Assembly (NCBI GenBank): GCA_963843595.1
Contig: CAWJLG010000018.1
Coordinates: 90,639 to 154,638 of the forward strand
Length of the DNA: 64,000 nucleotides
Reading direction: 5' to 3'
Source of the DNA: CAIWHR01 sp963843595
GTDB lineage: Bacteria; Pseudomonadota; Gammaproteobacteria; Burkholderiales; Casimicrobiaceae
The translations under genes were made by a program, and so were the position numbers. The notes under the pieces were generated by a model. The model searched no databases and was not told where the DNA came from. It was given only the letters and a program-made list of their open reading frames with translations. Below, one piece after another: positions 18,366-27,238 of the stretch. Each line of letters opens with the position of its first letter. The first letter of the stretch is position 1.

Positions 18366-20450
18366 TTGCTGCTCAAGTTCCGCCTGAACCTGTACGTGCT
18401 TGGCGCTGCGCTGCTGGCGCTGATCGCCCCGCAAATTCACGCACAGACCGCCGACACCGCCGCTGCGACGAGCACCGCGCGGGTGATCGTCAAGCTCAAG
18501 ACCGACTCGCCATTGCTGCGTGCACAGGCCCTGTCCGCCGCGGTGCGCGCGACCAGTCGTGCCCAGGCGCTCGGCCAGCGGCTCGGGCGGGTGATGAGTG
18601 CGGGCGCGGCGGTCACCGAGCGCTCGCAGGTGGTCTTCGCCGACGGCATCAGCTCGGCGGAGCTCGCGCAGCGTCTGGCACAGGAGGCCGATGTCGAATA
18701 TGCGGTGCCGGACCAGCGTCGGCACCGCTTCGCGGTTCCCAACGACCCGCTTTACGCCGACGGCGTGGGGGGCAACGGTCCGGCCGTCGGTCAGTGGTAC
18801 CTGCGGGCGCCGACGGGCGCGCTGCAGTCGGCGATCAATGTCGAGCCGGCATGGACGGTCACGACGGGCAACGCCAGCGTCGTGGTCGCAGTGCTCGACA
18901 CCGGCGTGCGCTTCGAGCACCCGGACCTGCTGGCGGTGGCGGCCGGCGGCAACCTGCTGCCGGGTTACGACATGATCAGCGACGTTCCCACGGCCAACGA
19001 CGGCGATGGCCGCGATGCCGATGCGTCGGATCCGGGGGACTGGCTGACGGATGCCGAGGTGACGCGCCGCAAGAGCGAGTTCTACGGCTGCGCGTCTTCG
19101 GCGGAGGACAGCTCGTGGCACGGTACGCAGGTTTCCGGGCTGATCGCGGCCCTGACGAACAACGGCGTGGGGATGGCCAGCGTCGGGCGCGGCGTCCGCG
19201 TGCTGCCGGTGCGCGTGCTCGGCAAGTGCGGGGGCTGGGACTCGGACATCATCGCCGCCATGCGCTGGGCGGCGGGGCTGCCGGTCCCGGGTATCCCGGC
19301 GAACGCGAACCGGGCGCAGGTCATCAACATGAGTCTGGGTGGGGACGGGGCGTGCAACGCTGCCTATGAGGAGGCGGTGAACGAGGTCAATGCCGCCGGC
19401 ACGGTGATCGTCGCCGCCGCCGGCAATTCCGCGGGCCATGCCGTCGGCGCACCGGCCAACTGCGCCGGCATCGTCGCGGTCGGGGCATTGCGTCATGTGG
19501 GCACCAAGGTCGGTTTCTCCGATCTCGGGCCCGACGTCGCGATCAGCGCGCCGGGCGGCAACTGCGTCAACGTCGACCCGGGGACGCCGTGCCTGTATCC
19601 GATCCTGACCACGACGGACACCGGCACGACCACGCCGGCGGGTTCGACCTACACCGATGGCGTCAACGCGTCGGTCGGCACGAGCTTCTCTGCGCCGCTG
19701 GTGGCGGGCACCGCGGCGCTGATGCTGTCGGCGCAGCCTGCGCTGGCCCCATGGCAGGTGAAGGCGATGCTGCAAGCGACGGCGCGGCCGTTTCCGACGA
19801 CCGGCGGCGACAACGGCGACGGCACGCCGGTGCTGCAGTGCACGGCGCCGCAGTACGACACCCTGGGCAATCCGGTCGACCAGTACCAGTGCTACTGCAC
19901 GACCTCGACGTGCGGAGCGGGGATGCTCGACGCCGGCGCCGCCGTGTCCGCCGTCAAGATGGCATTCCAGACGACGCCGGTGGTCGAGTATTACTGGGCC
20001 GCGCGGGATCACTACTTCGTGAGCGCCAACCCCGCCGAGATCGCGGCGCTGGACGCGGCGCCGCCGGGCGGCTGGACGCGCACCGGGCAGAGCTTCGGCG
20101 CATACACGCAGGGCACGAGTGGGGCCGACCCCGTCTGCCGCTTCTACATTCCCCCGACCTGGGGCGACTCGCACTACTTCTCGGCGTCACCCGACGAATG
20201 CGCGGCGGTCGCGGCGCGCTTCCCGATGTTCACGTACGAGACCGCCAACGCGTTCTACATGGTCCTGCCCGATGCGGCGAGCGGAGCGTGTCCCACCGGA
20301 ACGATCCCGGTCTACCGGGTCTGGGACGATCGCGCCGATACGAACCACCGCTACACGACGAGCATGCCGCTGCGCAACCAGATGGTCGCCAAGGGCTACA
20401 TCGCCGAGGGCTACGGGCCGAATCTGGTCACGATGTGCGCGCCGCAGTAG
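18366..20450 (+). CDS. Secreted subtilisin-like (S8) serine protease with C-terminal cysteine module
   Basis: A 694-residue exported protease. The start is taken as TTG 18366: GGAGA lies five bases upstream and a clean signal peptide begins there (LLKFRLNLYVLGAALLALI...HAQ). ATG 18306 would put 20 extra residues before it. After a propeptide-like segment (about 35-125), the S8 domain carries Asp178 in VAVLDTGVRFEHPDL, His252 in SSWHGTQVSG and Ser440 in VGTSFSAPLVAGTAAL. Residues about 540-694 form a separate module (VEYYWAARDHYFVSANPAE, VCRFY, CPTGTIPVYR, TNHRYTTS) shared with the next two genes. Probably a surface or extracellular protease. Confidence 0.9.
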   Translation: MLLKFRLNLYVLGAALLALIAPQIHAQTADTAAATSTARVIVKLKTDSPLLRAQALSAAVRATSRAQALGQRLGRVMSAGAAVTERSQVVFADGISSAELAQRLAQEADVEYAVPDQRRHRFAVPNDPLYADGVGGNGPAVGQWYLRAPTGALQSAINVEPAWTVTTGNASVVVAVLDTGVRFEHPDLLAVAAGGNLLPGYDMISDVPTANDGDGRDADASDPGDWLTDAEVTRRKSEFYGCASSAEDSSWHGTQVSGLIAALTNNGVGMASVGRGVRVLPVRVLGKCGGWDSDIIAAMRWAAGLPVPGIPANANRAQVINMSLGGDGACNAAYEEAVNEVNAAGTVIVAAAGNSAGHAVGAPANCAGIVAVGALRHVGTKVGFSDLGPDVAISAPGGNCVNVDPGTPCLYPILTTTDTGTTTPAGSTYTDGVNASVGTSFSAPLVAGTAALMLSAQPALAPWQVKAMLQATARPFPTTGGDNGDGTPVLQCTAPQYDTLGNPVDQYQCYCTTSTCGAGMLDAGAAVSAVKMAFQTTPVVEYYWAARDHYFVSANPAEIAALDAAPPGGWTRTGQSFGAYTQGTSGADPVCRFYIPPTWGDSHYFSASPDECAAVAARFPMFTYETANAFYMVLPDAASGACPTGTIPVYRVWDDRADTNHRYTTSMPLRNQMVAKGYIAEGYGPNLVTMCAPQ

Positions 20451-20451
20451 G

Positions 20452-20472
20452 GCGCCCGCCGATCGCGGGCGC
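20452..20472. terminator. GC-rich hairpin between convergent genes, weak terminator candidate
   Basis: A perfect 8-bp stem (GCGCCCGC / GCGGGCGC) with a five-base loop lies two bases after the protease stop and 26 before the stop of the convergent propeller gene. There is no T-run on either strand, so it may only slow the polymerase. Confidence 0.3.
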
Positions 20473-20497
20473 GACCGGCGGGCCGCCGCGTGTTCCG

Positions 20498-22084
20498 CTA
20501 GTCGCCGCGCAGGCTCGGCGTGCACGCTGACACGACGTCGGCACCGTACCCTTCCGGAATCCAGCCCGCGAGCTTCATCTGATCGCGCGTTGCGCTGTCC
20601 GGCGTCAGGCGGTGGTTCGGTGCCGCGCCCTGTCCGTTGTTGTAGAGCCGGTACAGCTTCTCCGTTCCCGCCGGGCAATTGCCCGCGAGGTCCGGCTGCC
20701 CCATCAGGTAGACGGTGCCCTCGTAGACCCAGACACCTGCAGCCCGTAGCGCGGCGCATTCGGGGGCATTCGGTGTGAAGAAGTGCGAGCTTTTCGGTGC
20801 AAAAGTCGCGCTGAAGAAACGGCAGACCTCCAGTCGGCCGGCGCCGGCGTCGGTCCAGACCCGCCAGAACTGGTAAGTGCGGTTCCAGGCGTTGCCGAAC
20901 AGTCCGTCCTGCAGCACGCGGGTTTCCACCTCGTCGGCGGAATGGAAGTAGTGGTCGAACCCGGCGTGGTAGAACTCGGTCGCCACCGCCGTTCCCGCCC
21001 GCGTGTTCTGCAGCGTCGCGATGGTCAGCGAGTCGGGCGCCGCACCGTTGTGATTCAGCACGAACAGGCGCTGCATTGCGCGCACGGCCCGCCAAGGGCC
21101 ACCGCCGACGGCGAACGTGCCGGTCACGGCCTCGGTGTGCGCGTCGATCACGGTCACCGAGTTGCCACTGTTGTTCACGACGTAGAGATCGCCGCCGATG
21201 CCGTCGGCGATGACCTGGTTGGGCGACGTGCCCACAGGAACGGTCTTCACGACGGTGTCCGTGTCCGTGTCGATGATCGAAAGCGTGTTGTCGGTGGCGT
21301 TGGGGACGTAGACGCGATGATAGAGGGCGTTGGCCGCGCCCAGCGTCGAGCCGGCGCCGATGGGGATGGTCTTGACGACCGTATCGGTGGCGGTGTCGAT
21401 CACCGACACGGTCTTGTCGGCGACGTTGTTCACGTACACCTTGCCGGCCCACTCGACCACGATGACGTTGCCCGGGCCCATGCCCACCGGGATCGTCCGG
21501 GTCACGGTGCGAGTGTGCTGGTCGATGGCCGTGACGGTTCCATCGGTCGAGCTCGGCACGTAGATCTTGCCCGCGTTCGAGTCGGACTCGATCGCGGTCG
21601 GCCCCGAGCCGACGGGTACGGTGGCGACAACGGTGTTGGTGGCGAGATCGACGATCGACACGCTGTTGCTCGCCATGTTCGTGACATAGATCTCGTTCAA
21701 CTGGTATTCGGACGACAGCACGCGCGGCCGGTTGCCGACGGTGATCGCCGCGACGATTGCGTGGGTCTTGGCGTCGACGATCGTTAGCTTTCCCGGAGAC
21801 GTGTCGTTGACGAAATAGACGCGATTCGTCGCGGCGTTGCTCGACAGTCGACGCGGGTTCGCGCCGACCGGGATCGTCGCGATCACCTGCAACGCGTCGA
21901 CGTCGACCACCGACAGCGTGCCGGTCGCTAAGTTCGTGATGAAGGCCTTGCGCAGCACGGTGTCGACGCCGAGTCCTTCGGTGTCTTCGCCGAGCGTCAG
22001 CGTGGCCAGCGTGGTCGGGGCGGCCAGCGCGAGATTGCAACACAGCGCGGCCGCGAGCGTGCAGAGTGTTCTGGCGAATTTCAT
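20498..22084 (-). CDS. Secreted YVTN-type beta-propeller protein with C-terminal cysteine module
   Basis: A 528-residue exported protein. Signal peptide 1-22 (MKFARTLCTLAAALCCNLAL). Residues about 25-375 hold roughly eight repeats of the YVTN type (for example VSVIDTATDTVVKTIPIGAG and LSIIDTDTDTVVKTVPVGTS), which fold as a beta-propeller and usually bind proteins or polymers. Residues about 380-528 are the same module as in the protease (ATEFYHAGFDHYFHS, VCRFFSATF, CPAGTEKLYRLYNNGQG). A perfect AGGAGG precedes ATG 22084. It is convergent with the protease gene. The repeats are close to one another but not identical in DNA. No catalytic residues are apparent. Confidence 0.88.
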   Translation of the reverse strand: MKFARTLCTLAAALCCNLALAAPTTLATLTLGEDTEGLGVDTVLRKAFITNLATGTLSVVDVDALQVIATIPVGANPRRLSSNAATNRVYFVNDTSPGKLTIVDAKTHAIVAAITVGNRPRVLSSEYQLNEIYVTNMASNSVSIVDLATNTVVATVPVGSGPTAIESDSNAGKIYVPSSTDGTVTAIDQHTRTVTRTIPVGMGPGNVIVVEWAGKVYVNNVADKTVSVIDTATDTVVKTIPIGAGSTLGAANALYHRVYVPNATDNTLSIIDTDTDTVVKTVPVGTSPNQVIADGIGGDLYVVNNSGNSVTVIDAHTEAVTGTFAVGGGPWRAVRAMQRLFVLNHNGAAPDSLTIATLQNTRAGTAVATEFYHAGFDHYFHSADEVETRVLQDGLFGNAWNRTYQFWRVWTDAGAGRLEVCRFFSATFAPKSSHFFTPNAPECAALRAAGVWVYEGTVYLMGQPDLAGNCPAGTEKLYRLYNNGQGAAPNHRLTPDSATRDQMKLAGWIPEGYGADVVSACTPSLRGD

Positions 22085-22121
22085 GGCGGTCCTCCTGTTA
22101 CGGTTCGCCCGCATTGCCTTC

Positions 22122-23371
22122 CTACTTGATTCCGACGAACAGCGCCCCATCCGTGCGCGCCGCGTTGATGACCCCGATGAACAGGCGTTGCGCGATCTGA
22201 TCGTAGGAACCGATGCCCGACGCTGTGGTGCCGGCGAGCGGGCACCCTTGTCCGCTGAAGCCAATGGTCACGTTCAGCATCGAGGTGCTCCCTCGCGGAG
22301 CCACGGTGCCGGTATACCTGCAGTCACTTGCGATTCCCGTCAGCGCTCCGGAGGCGGTCACGGTAACCGTCGCCGGGATGAACTCGACGGCGTTGGCGGC
22401 AATACCACCGTACGTTCCCGCGACTGCGGCGAGATTGATCGGCTGGTCGTAGTCCGACTCGTACAGGAGCGAGAACGTCGTCGGTCCCGACCCGCGCACG
22501 ACCGTTCCGCCGAACGACTTCTGGGGTGTGTACGTCCCCGAGAGCGAGCCCGCCGTCACGATGTGGTTGTCGAAATTGATGTCGATGCCGCTGGTCGACG
22601 TAAACGTTCCGTTGCTCGACACCCCCGTTCCCTGCATGACGCCGGCGATCGTTTCATCGGTGGCGGAGCGCTCGTAGACGAACCAGTAGCTGCCGTCGTC
22701 GAGGATGACGCCGCTGAACCATGCGCCATTGGCGAGCGGGCCCTCCCAGCTCCCCTCCGCGGTCGTCCGGACGACGGGCGGCGGGACGCAGGCGAAGACC
22801 TTCAGTCGCCCTGGCCCTCGTAGCTCCAACCTTGGGCGATCATCTGGTTGAACGTGGTCACGCTCGTCGTGTAGCGGTGATTCGGTGCGCCGCCCTGGCC
22901 GTTGTTGTAGAGGCGGTACAAGGGCTGCGTTCCGGTTGGGCAATAGGCGTTGTCGGTGCCCCAGTCGGTTGCGATCTGGACGTAGAACGCGATCGACTCG
23001 AACTGCCAGCCCGGGTTCGTCTTCACGATTGCGCATTCGTCGGCGAACGGCGTGTAGAAATGCGAGCTCCTCGGATCGAACGCCGTGCTGAAGAAGCGGC
23101 AGGTCGGCGACGACGATGCCGTCGGCGCGGACCAGACGTTGAAGGTCTCGCCCGTCCGCTTCCACAGGCCTCCGAACGCGCCTCCGTCGAGTGCCGCGAT
23201 TTCGTCGGGGAACGACGTCACGAAATAATGGTTCCAGCCTGCGTAGTAGTACTCGACGGCCGTCTGCGTCTGCGCGTGCACGGGCGGCGCGAGCGCGAGG
23301 GCAATAAGCGCGAACGTTGCGGCCGCATGGGCAATGCGGACGATTGACTTCAAGGACGTCGTGCCGGACAT
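22122..23371 (-). CDS. Secreted protein: cysteine module plus beta-rich domain, one-base deletion
   Basis: About 416 residues once one missing base near 22805-22808 is restored. The first frame gives a signal peptide (residues 1-34) and the shared module (AVEYYYAGWNHYFVTSFP, TCRFFSTAFDPRSSHFYTP, CPTGTQPLYRLYNNGQGG), and stops just after SYEGQGD. The other frame continues LKVFACVPPPVV into a beta-rich domain of about 215 residues (GSWEGPLANGAWFSGVILDD, NAARTDGALFVGIK). I have seen this in Burkholderiales secreted proteins but cannot name it. The missing base falls inside the conserved end of the module (EG.G...C.P), which supports one gene. AGGAGAGG precedes ATG 23371. It lies 37 bases upstream of the propeller gene, so they are likely co-transcribed. 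Confidence 0.75.
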
Positions 23372-23790
23372 GATCCTCTCCTTTGCACGCGCCATGCGCC
23401 GGTCACGTCCGCGACACGCGTGTGCGGTGCGATCCGGTAGCCGCTGGCGGGGTTTGCTTGCAAGGCGGCGCACCTGCAGAGTGCGCATGACCGCCCCGAT
23501 TACCGCAGCGAATCGCGGCAGGACAGTCATCATCGCCTCCTCGAGGTGGTGCGCCGATCGAAGGCTGACAGCGCCACGCGATCGAGCGCGTGGTCACAAT
23601 GGATTCATCTTTTCACTGTCGCTGCGCCGCGTATTGACCGGAATCAACCGGACAGCGATGCCATCGGCGACACGACGGCGGCGCGCAGCGCAAGCGACCT
23701 GCGACCCTTTGTCGCCTCCCGCCTGCAATCATCGAAGCGCGGCAGCGTCCGCCCGGGGCCAAGCGGGCCGCGCGGGATCCGCCGAGGACA
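23372..23790. other. Intergenic region, no gene recognised
   Basis: These 419 bases lie between the start of the 22-23 kb secreted-protein gene and the terminator of the BMP-family gene, both on the minus strand. The region should carry the promoter of the secreted-protein pair, but I see no convincing -35/-10 pair, repeat or small gene. Confidence 0.5.
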
Positions 23791-23822
23791 AACAAAAAGC
23801 CCCGACCGTCACCGGCCGGGGC
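23791..23822 (-). terminator. Rho-independent terminator of the BMP-family gene
   Basis: Read on the minus strand, a GC stem (GCCCCGGCCG pairing with CGGTCGGGGC, one mismatch, four-base loop) is followed by TTTTTGTTT. It lies 41 bases after the stop of the nucleoside-binding protein gene. Confidence 0.8.
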
Positions 23823-23863
23823 CCATGTCTGCGGCGCGCGGGCGCCGCGACGGTTGCATTCTG

Positions 23864-24964
23864 CTACTTCGGCAGCTTGCCCTGCACACCGTCGACGTAG
23901 TAGTCCATCTTCGACAGCGTCGCGTCGTCCATCACCTTGCCGGCGGCGAGGCGTTCCTTGCCTTCGTTGTCCTTCACCGGGCCGGTGAACGGGTGGAACT
24001 TGCCGGCGCCGATGTCGGCCGCGGTCTTGTTGACGAGATCCTGCACGTCCTGCGGCACGACCTTGTTGAACGGAGCCATCTTGATCATGCCGTCCTTGAT
24101 GCCGCCCCACACGTTGTCGGGCTTCCACTTGCCGTCGAGCTGCGACTGCGCGACCCGGGTGTAGTAGGCGCCCCACTGGTGGGTGACGGCGGTGAGTTGC
24201 GCGTTCGGCCCGTACTTCGACATGTCGGAGTGATAGCCGATGGCATAGACCTTCTTCGCCTCGGCGGCCTGCACGGCGGCGGTGGAGTCCGTGTGGTGCG
24301 TCAGCACGTCGGCGCCCTGCGACACCAGCGTGTTCGCGGCCTCGCTTTCGCGGCCCGGATCGAACCACGAGTTGACCCAGATGACCTTCACCTCGGCCTT
24401 CGGGTTGACGCTGCGCATACCGCGCGCGAACGCGTTGATGCCCATCACCACCTCGGGGATCGGGAACGCGGCGACGTAGCCGGCGACGTTGGACTTCGTC
24501 ATCTTGCCGGCGACGATGCCGGCGAGGTAGCGGCCTTCGTAGAAGCGCGCGTTGTAGATGCCGACGTTCGCGTCGGTCTTGTAGCCGGTCGCGTGCTCGA
24601 AATGGACCTTGGGGAACTGCTTGGCGACCTTGATCGTCGGATTCATGTAGCCGAACGAGGTCGTGAAGATCAGGCTGTGACCGCTTTGCGCGAGCTCACG
24701 GATCACGCGCTCGGCGTCCGCGCCCTCGGGAACGCTCTCGATGTACTTGGTCGTGACCTTGCCGCCGAGCGCCTTTTCCATCTCCTTGCGGCCGGAGTCG
24801 TGCTGGAAGGTCCAGCCCGCGTCGCCGATCGGGCTCACGTAGACATAACCGATCTTGAGCGGTTCGCCGGCCTTGGTCTGCGCGGCGGCCGGAAAGGCGA
24901 AGCCGAGCGCGACGGCGGACAGCGCGGCGGCGAGCAGCGCCTTCCTGCGGTGCGGTTGATGCAT
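23864..24964 (-). CDS. BMP-family ABC transporter substrate-binding protein (nucleoside type)
   Basis: A 366-residue periplasmic binding protein of the BMP/PnrA family, which binds purine nucleosides or related compounds. Signal peptide 1-28. Family features include GYVYVSPIGDAGWTFQHDSG, SLIFTTSFGYMNP, HFEHATGYKTDANVG and YEGRYLAGIVAGKMT. The matching permease and ATPase genes lie at 26.3-30 kb on the same strand, separated by an AI-2E gene on the opposite strand. Together with xdhABC upstream this points to purine uptake and oxidation. A strong terminator follows the gene. Confidence 0.9.
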   Translation of the reverse strand: MHQPHRRKALLAAALSAVALGFAFPAAAQTKAGEPLKIGYVYVSPIGDAGWTFQHDSGRKEMEKALGGKVTTKYIESVPEGADAERVIRELAQSGHSLIFTTSFGYMNPTIKVAKQFPKVHFEHATGYKTDANVGIYNARFYEGRYLAGIVAGKMTKSNVAGYVAAFPIPEVVMGINAFARGMRSVNPKAEVKVIWVNSWFDPGRESEAANTLVSQGADVLTHHTDSTAAVQAAEAKKVYAIGYHSDMSKYGPNAQLTAVTHQWGAYYTRVAQSQLDGKWKPDNVWGGIKDGMIKMAPFNKVVPQDVQDLVNKTAADIGAGKFHPFTGPVKDNEGKERLAAGKVMDDATLSKMDYYVDGVQGKLPK

Positions 24965-25214
24965 CGTTGTTCTCCTGTGGGGGGCGGGGCGGGAAGGCCC
25001 GCGGTTGGGGCGAAACCCGCAATTCTACTCGTCCCGGGAACGGTCACACCGCGGCCTCGCCGCCGCCGCCGCTGCGCTGCGCGCTATCATCGACCTGTCG
25101 GCTGGATCCGCGGCCTCCCGTCCCGGTGGCGCGGTCGTCGGCCGTTAGTCGGCGGCGGATCCGGTCGCGAATTGTCCCAAGGACCGGCGAAGCACACCCC
25201 CAGGGAGACCCCGC

Positions 25215-26300
25215 ATGCACCGCGAAGTCACACGCACCACGCTCGCCGTCCTGTCGATCGGCGCGCTCATTGCCGCGTCGTTCTGGATCCTGCGGCCGTT
25301 CCTGGGCGCGCTGATCTGGGCGACGATGATCGTCGTCGCCACCTGGCCCGTGCTGCTCCGCCTCCAGTCGGTGCTGGGCGGCAAACGCGGCTTTGCCGTC
25401 GTCGCGATGACGCTCGTGATGCTGCTGGTGTTCGTGCTGCCGTTCTGGTCCGCCATCGCCGCTGTCGCCGACTACACCGACGATGTCGGGGCGTGGGCGA
25501 AATCGCTGCAGCGGTTGAAGATCCCGCCGCCGCCAGATTTCGTCGCCGCGCTGCCGCTGTTCGGCGCCAAGTTGGCCGCGTGGTGGCAAGACATCGCGAG
25601 CAAGACGCCGGAGGCACTCGCCGCGCAGTTCCAACCCTACCTCGTCGCGACCTTCAAGTGGCTTGCGACCGAGGCGGGAACCGTCGGCATGCTGATCGTC
25701 CAGTTTCTGCTGACGGTCATCATCACCGCGGTGCTATTCGCCAACGGCGAGCAGGCGGCCGAGGGGATGCGGCGCTTCGGACGTCGCCTCGCCGGCGAGC
25801 GCGGCGAGGACGTGATCCGCCTCGCCGGGCAGGCAATTCGCGGTGTCGCCCTGGGCGTCGTCGTGACCGCGCTTGTGCAGTCGCTGCTGGGCGGCCTCGG
25901 ACTCGTCGTCGCCGGAGTGCCGTTCGCGGGCGTGCTGACTGCCGTGATGCTGATGCTCTGCATCGCCCAGGTCGGCCCGATCCTGGTGTTGCTGCCGGCC
26001 GTGGTCTGGCTCTACTGGACCGGCGACACCGTGTGGGGGACGGTACTGCTCGTCTGGACGGTCGTCGTCGGCACGATGGACAACTTCCTGCGACCGTTCC
26101 TGATCAAGATGGGAGCCGATCTGCCGTTGCTGCTGATCTTCGCCGGCGTCATCGGGGGGTTGCTGACCCTCGGTCTGGTGGGGATCTTCGTCGGACCGGT
26201 CGTGCTCGCTGTCACCTATACCTTGCTCGAGTCGTGGGTGAACGACGTCGAGCCCGCCACCGTCCGCGACGATGCCCGCAGCGGCGACGCCGCGTCCTGA
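25215..26300 (+). CDS. AI-2E family transporter (second, distinct member)
   Basis: A 361-residue polytopic inner-membrane protein of the AI-2E/PerM family. Helices cluster at residues 10-75 and 150-335; the C-terminal half has the typical GVPFAGVLTAVMLMLCIAQV and FLIKMGADLPLLLIFAGVIG. GGGAG precedes ATG 25215. It is the only plus-strand gene inside the nucleoside-transport region, lying between the binding protein and its permeases, and its promoter must lie in the 250-base gap upstream. Its presence there looks like an insertion into an ancestral operon (inference). The substrate is unknown. Confidence 0.87.
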   Translation: MHREVTRTTLAVLSIGALIAASFWILRPFLGALIWATMIVVATWPVLLRLQSVLGGKRGFAVVAMTLVMLLVFVLPFWSAIAAVADYTDDVGAWAKSLQRLKIPPPPDFVAALPLFGAKLAAWWQDIASKTPEALAAQFQPYLVATFKWLATEAGTVGMLIVQFLLTVIITAVLFANGEQAAEGMRRFGRRLAGERGEDVIRLAGQAIRGVALGVVVTALVQSLLGGLGLVVAGVPFAGVLTAVMLMLCIAQVGPILVLLPAVVWLYWTGDTVWGTVLLVWTVVVGTMDNFLRPFLIKMGADLPLLLIFAGVIGGLLTLGLVGIFVGPVVLAVTYTLLESWVNDVEPATVRDDARSGDAAS

Positions 26301-26314
26301 TCGGGCGCGGGTGG

Positions 26315-27238
26315 CTACGCGTCCGGGTGGAACGGCTTGCCCAGCGATGCCGGCGCGTTGAGCCGGATCGTCGCGACGTCGCGGGAGATGATCGCGAGCA
26401 CGACGATCGTCGCGATGTACGGCAGCATCGACAGCACCTGCGAGGGCATCGCGATGCCGCCGGCCTGCGCCTGGAACTGCGCGAGCGTGACGCCGCCGAA
26501 GAGATAGGCGCCGGCCAGCACGCGCCAGGGCTTCCACGTCGCGAACACGACCAGCGCCAGCGCGATCCAGCCGCGTCCCGCCGTCATTCCCTCGACCCAG
26601 AGCGGGGTGTAGGCGACGGCGAGGTATGCGCCGCCCAGCCCCGCGCACGCGCCTCCGAAGAGCACCGCAAGATAGCGGATGCGCACGACCGGATAGCCGA
26701 TCGCGTGCGCCGACTGCGGCGATTCGCCGACGGCGCGGACGATGAGCCCGGGCCGGGTCCGGTACAGGAACCAATCGATGGCGAAGAACAGCGCGAGCGA
26801 CAGGTAGACGAGCGGATTGTGTCCGAACACGAGCTTGCCCCATGCCGACGTGCCGGCGACACCGGCGAGCGAGGTCGACTTCAGTCCCTCGATGACGACG
26901 CTCACGTAGTCGAGCCCGACGAACGCGGACAGGCCCACGCCGAACAGCGAAAGCGCCAGCCCCGTCGCGACCTGGTTCGCCATCAACGTGAGCGTCAGCA
27001 CGGCAAAGACCATCGACAACGCGGCGCCGGCGGCGATGCCCGCGCCGACGCCAAGCCACGGATTCTTCGTCGTCGCGGTGACGATGAACGCGGACACCGC
27101 GCCGACCAGCATCATGCCCTCGACGCCGAGATTGAGCACCCCCGACTTTTCGGTGACGAGCTCACCCAGCGCCGCGTAGACGAGCGGCGTGCCGGCGGCA
27201 AGCGTGAGCACCAGCAGTTCCGCGACGTGGTCCATCAT
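26315..27238 (-). CDS. Nucleoside-type ABC transporter permease 2
   Basis: A 307-residue inner-membrane permease of the BPD_transp_2 class, with about eight to ten helices. Typical text: LGELVTEKSGVLNLGVEGMM, ATGLALSLFGVGLSAFVGL and RAVGESPQSAHAIGYPV (the cytoplasmic coupling loop). ATG 27238 overlaps the stop of permease 1 (ATGA), so the two subunits are co-translated. It forms the heterodimeric membrane channel for the BMP-family binding protein. Confidence 0.92.
   Translation of the reverse strand: MMDHVAELLVLTLAAGTPLVYAALGELVTEKSGVLNLGVEGMMLVGAVSAFIVTATTKNPWLGVGAGIAAGAALSMVFAVLTLTLMANQVATGLALSLFGVGLSAFVGLDYVSVVIEGLKSTSLAGVAGTSAWGKLVFGHNPLVYLSLALFFAIDWFLYRTRPGLIVRAVGESPQSAHAIGYPVVRIRYLAVLFGGACAGLGGAYLAVAYTPLWVEGMTAGRGWIALALVVFATWKPWRVLAGAYLFGGVTLAQFQAQAGGIAMPSQVLSMLPYIATIVVLAIISRDVATIRLNAPASLGKPFHPDA

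Noticed and set aside
20498..22084. YVTN repeat DNA as a tandem nucleotide repeat or CRISPR-like array
   Set aside because: The periodicity is at protein level (about 42 residues); repeat units are not identical in DNA and have no spacers.
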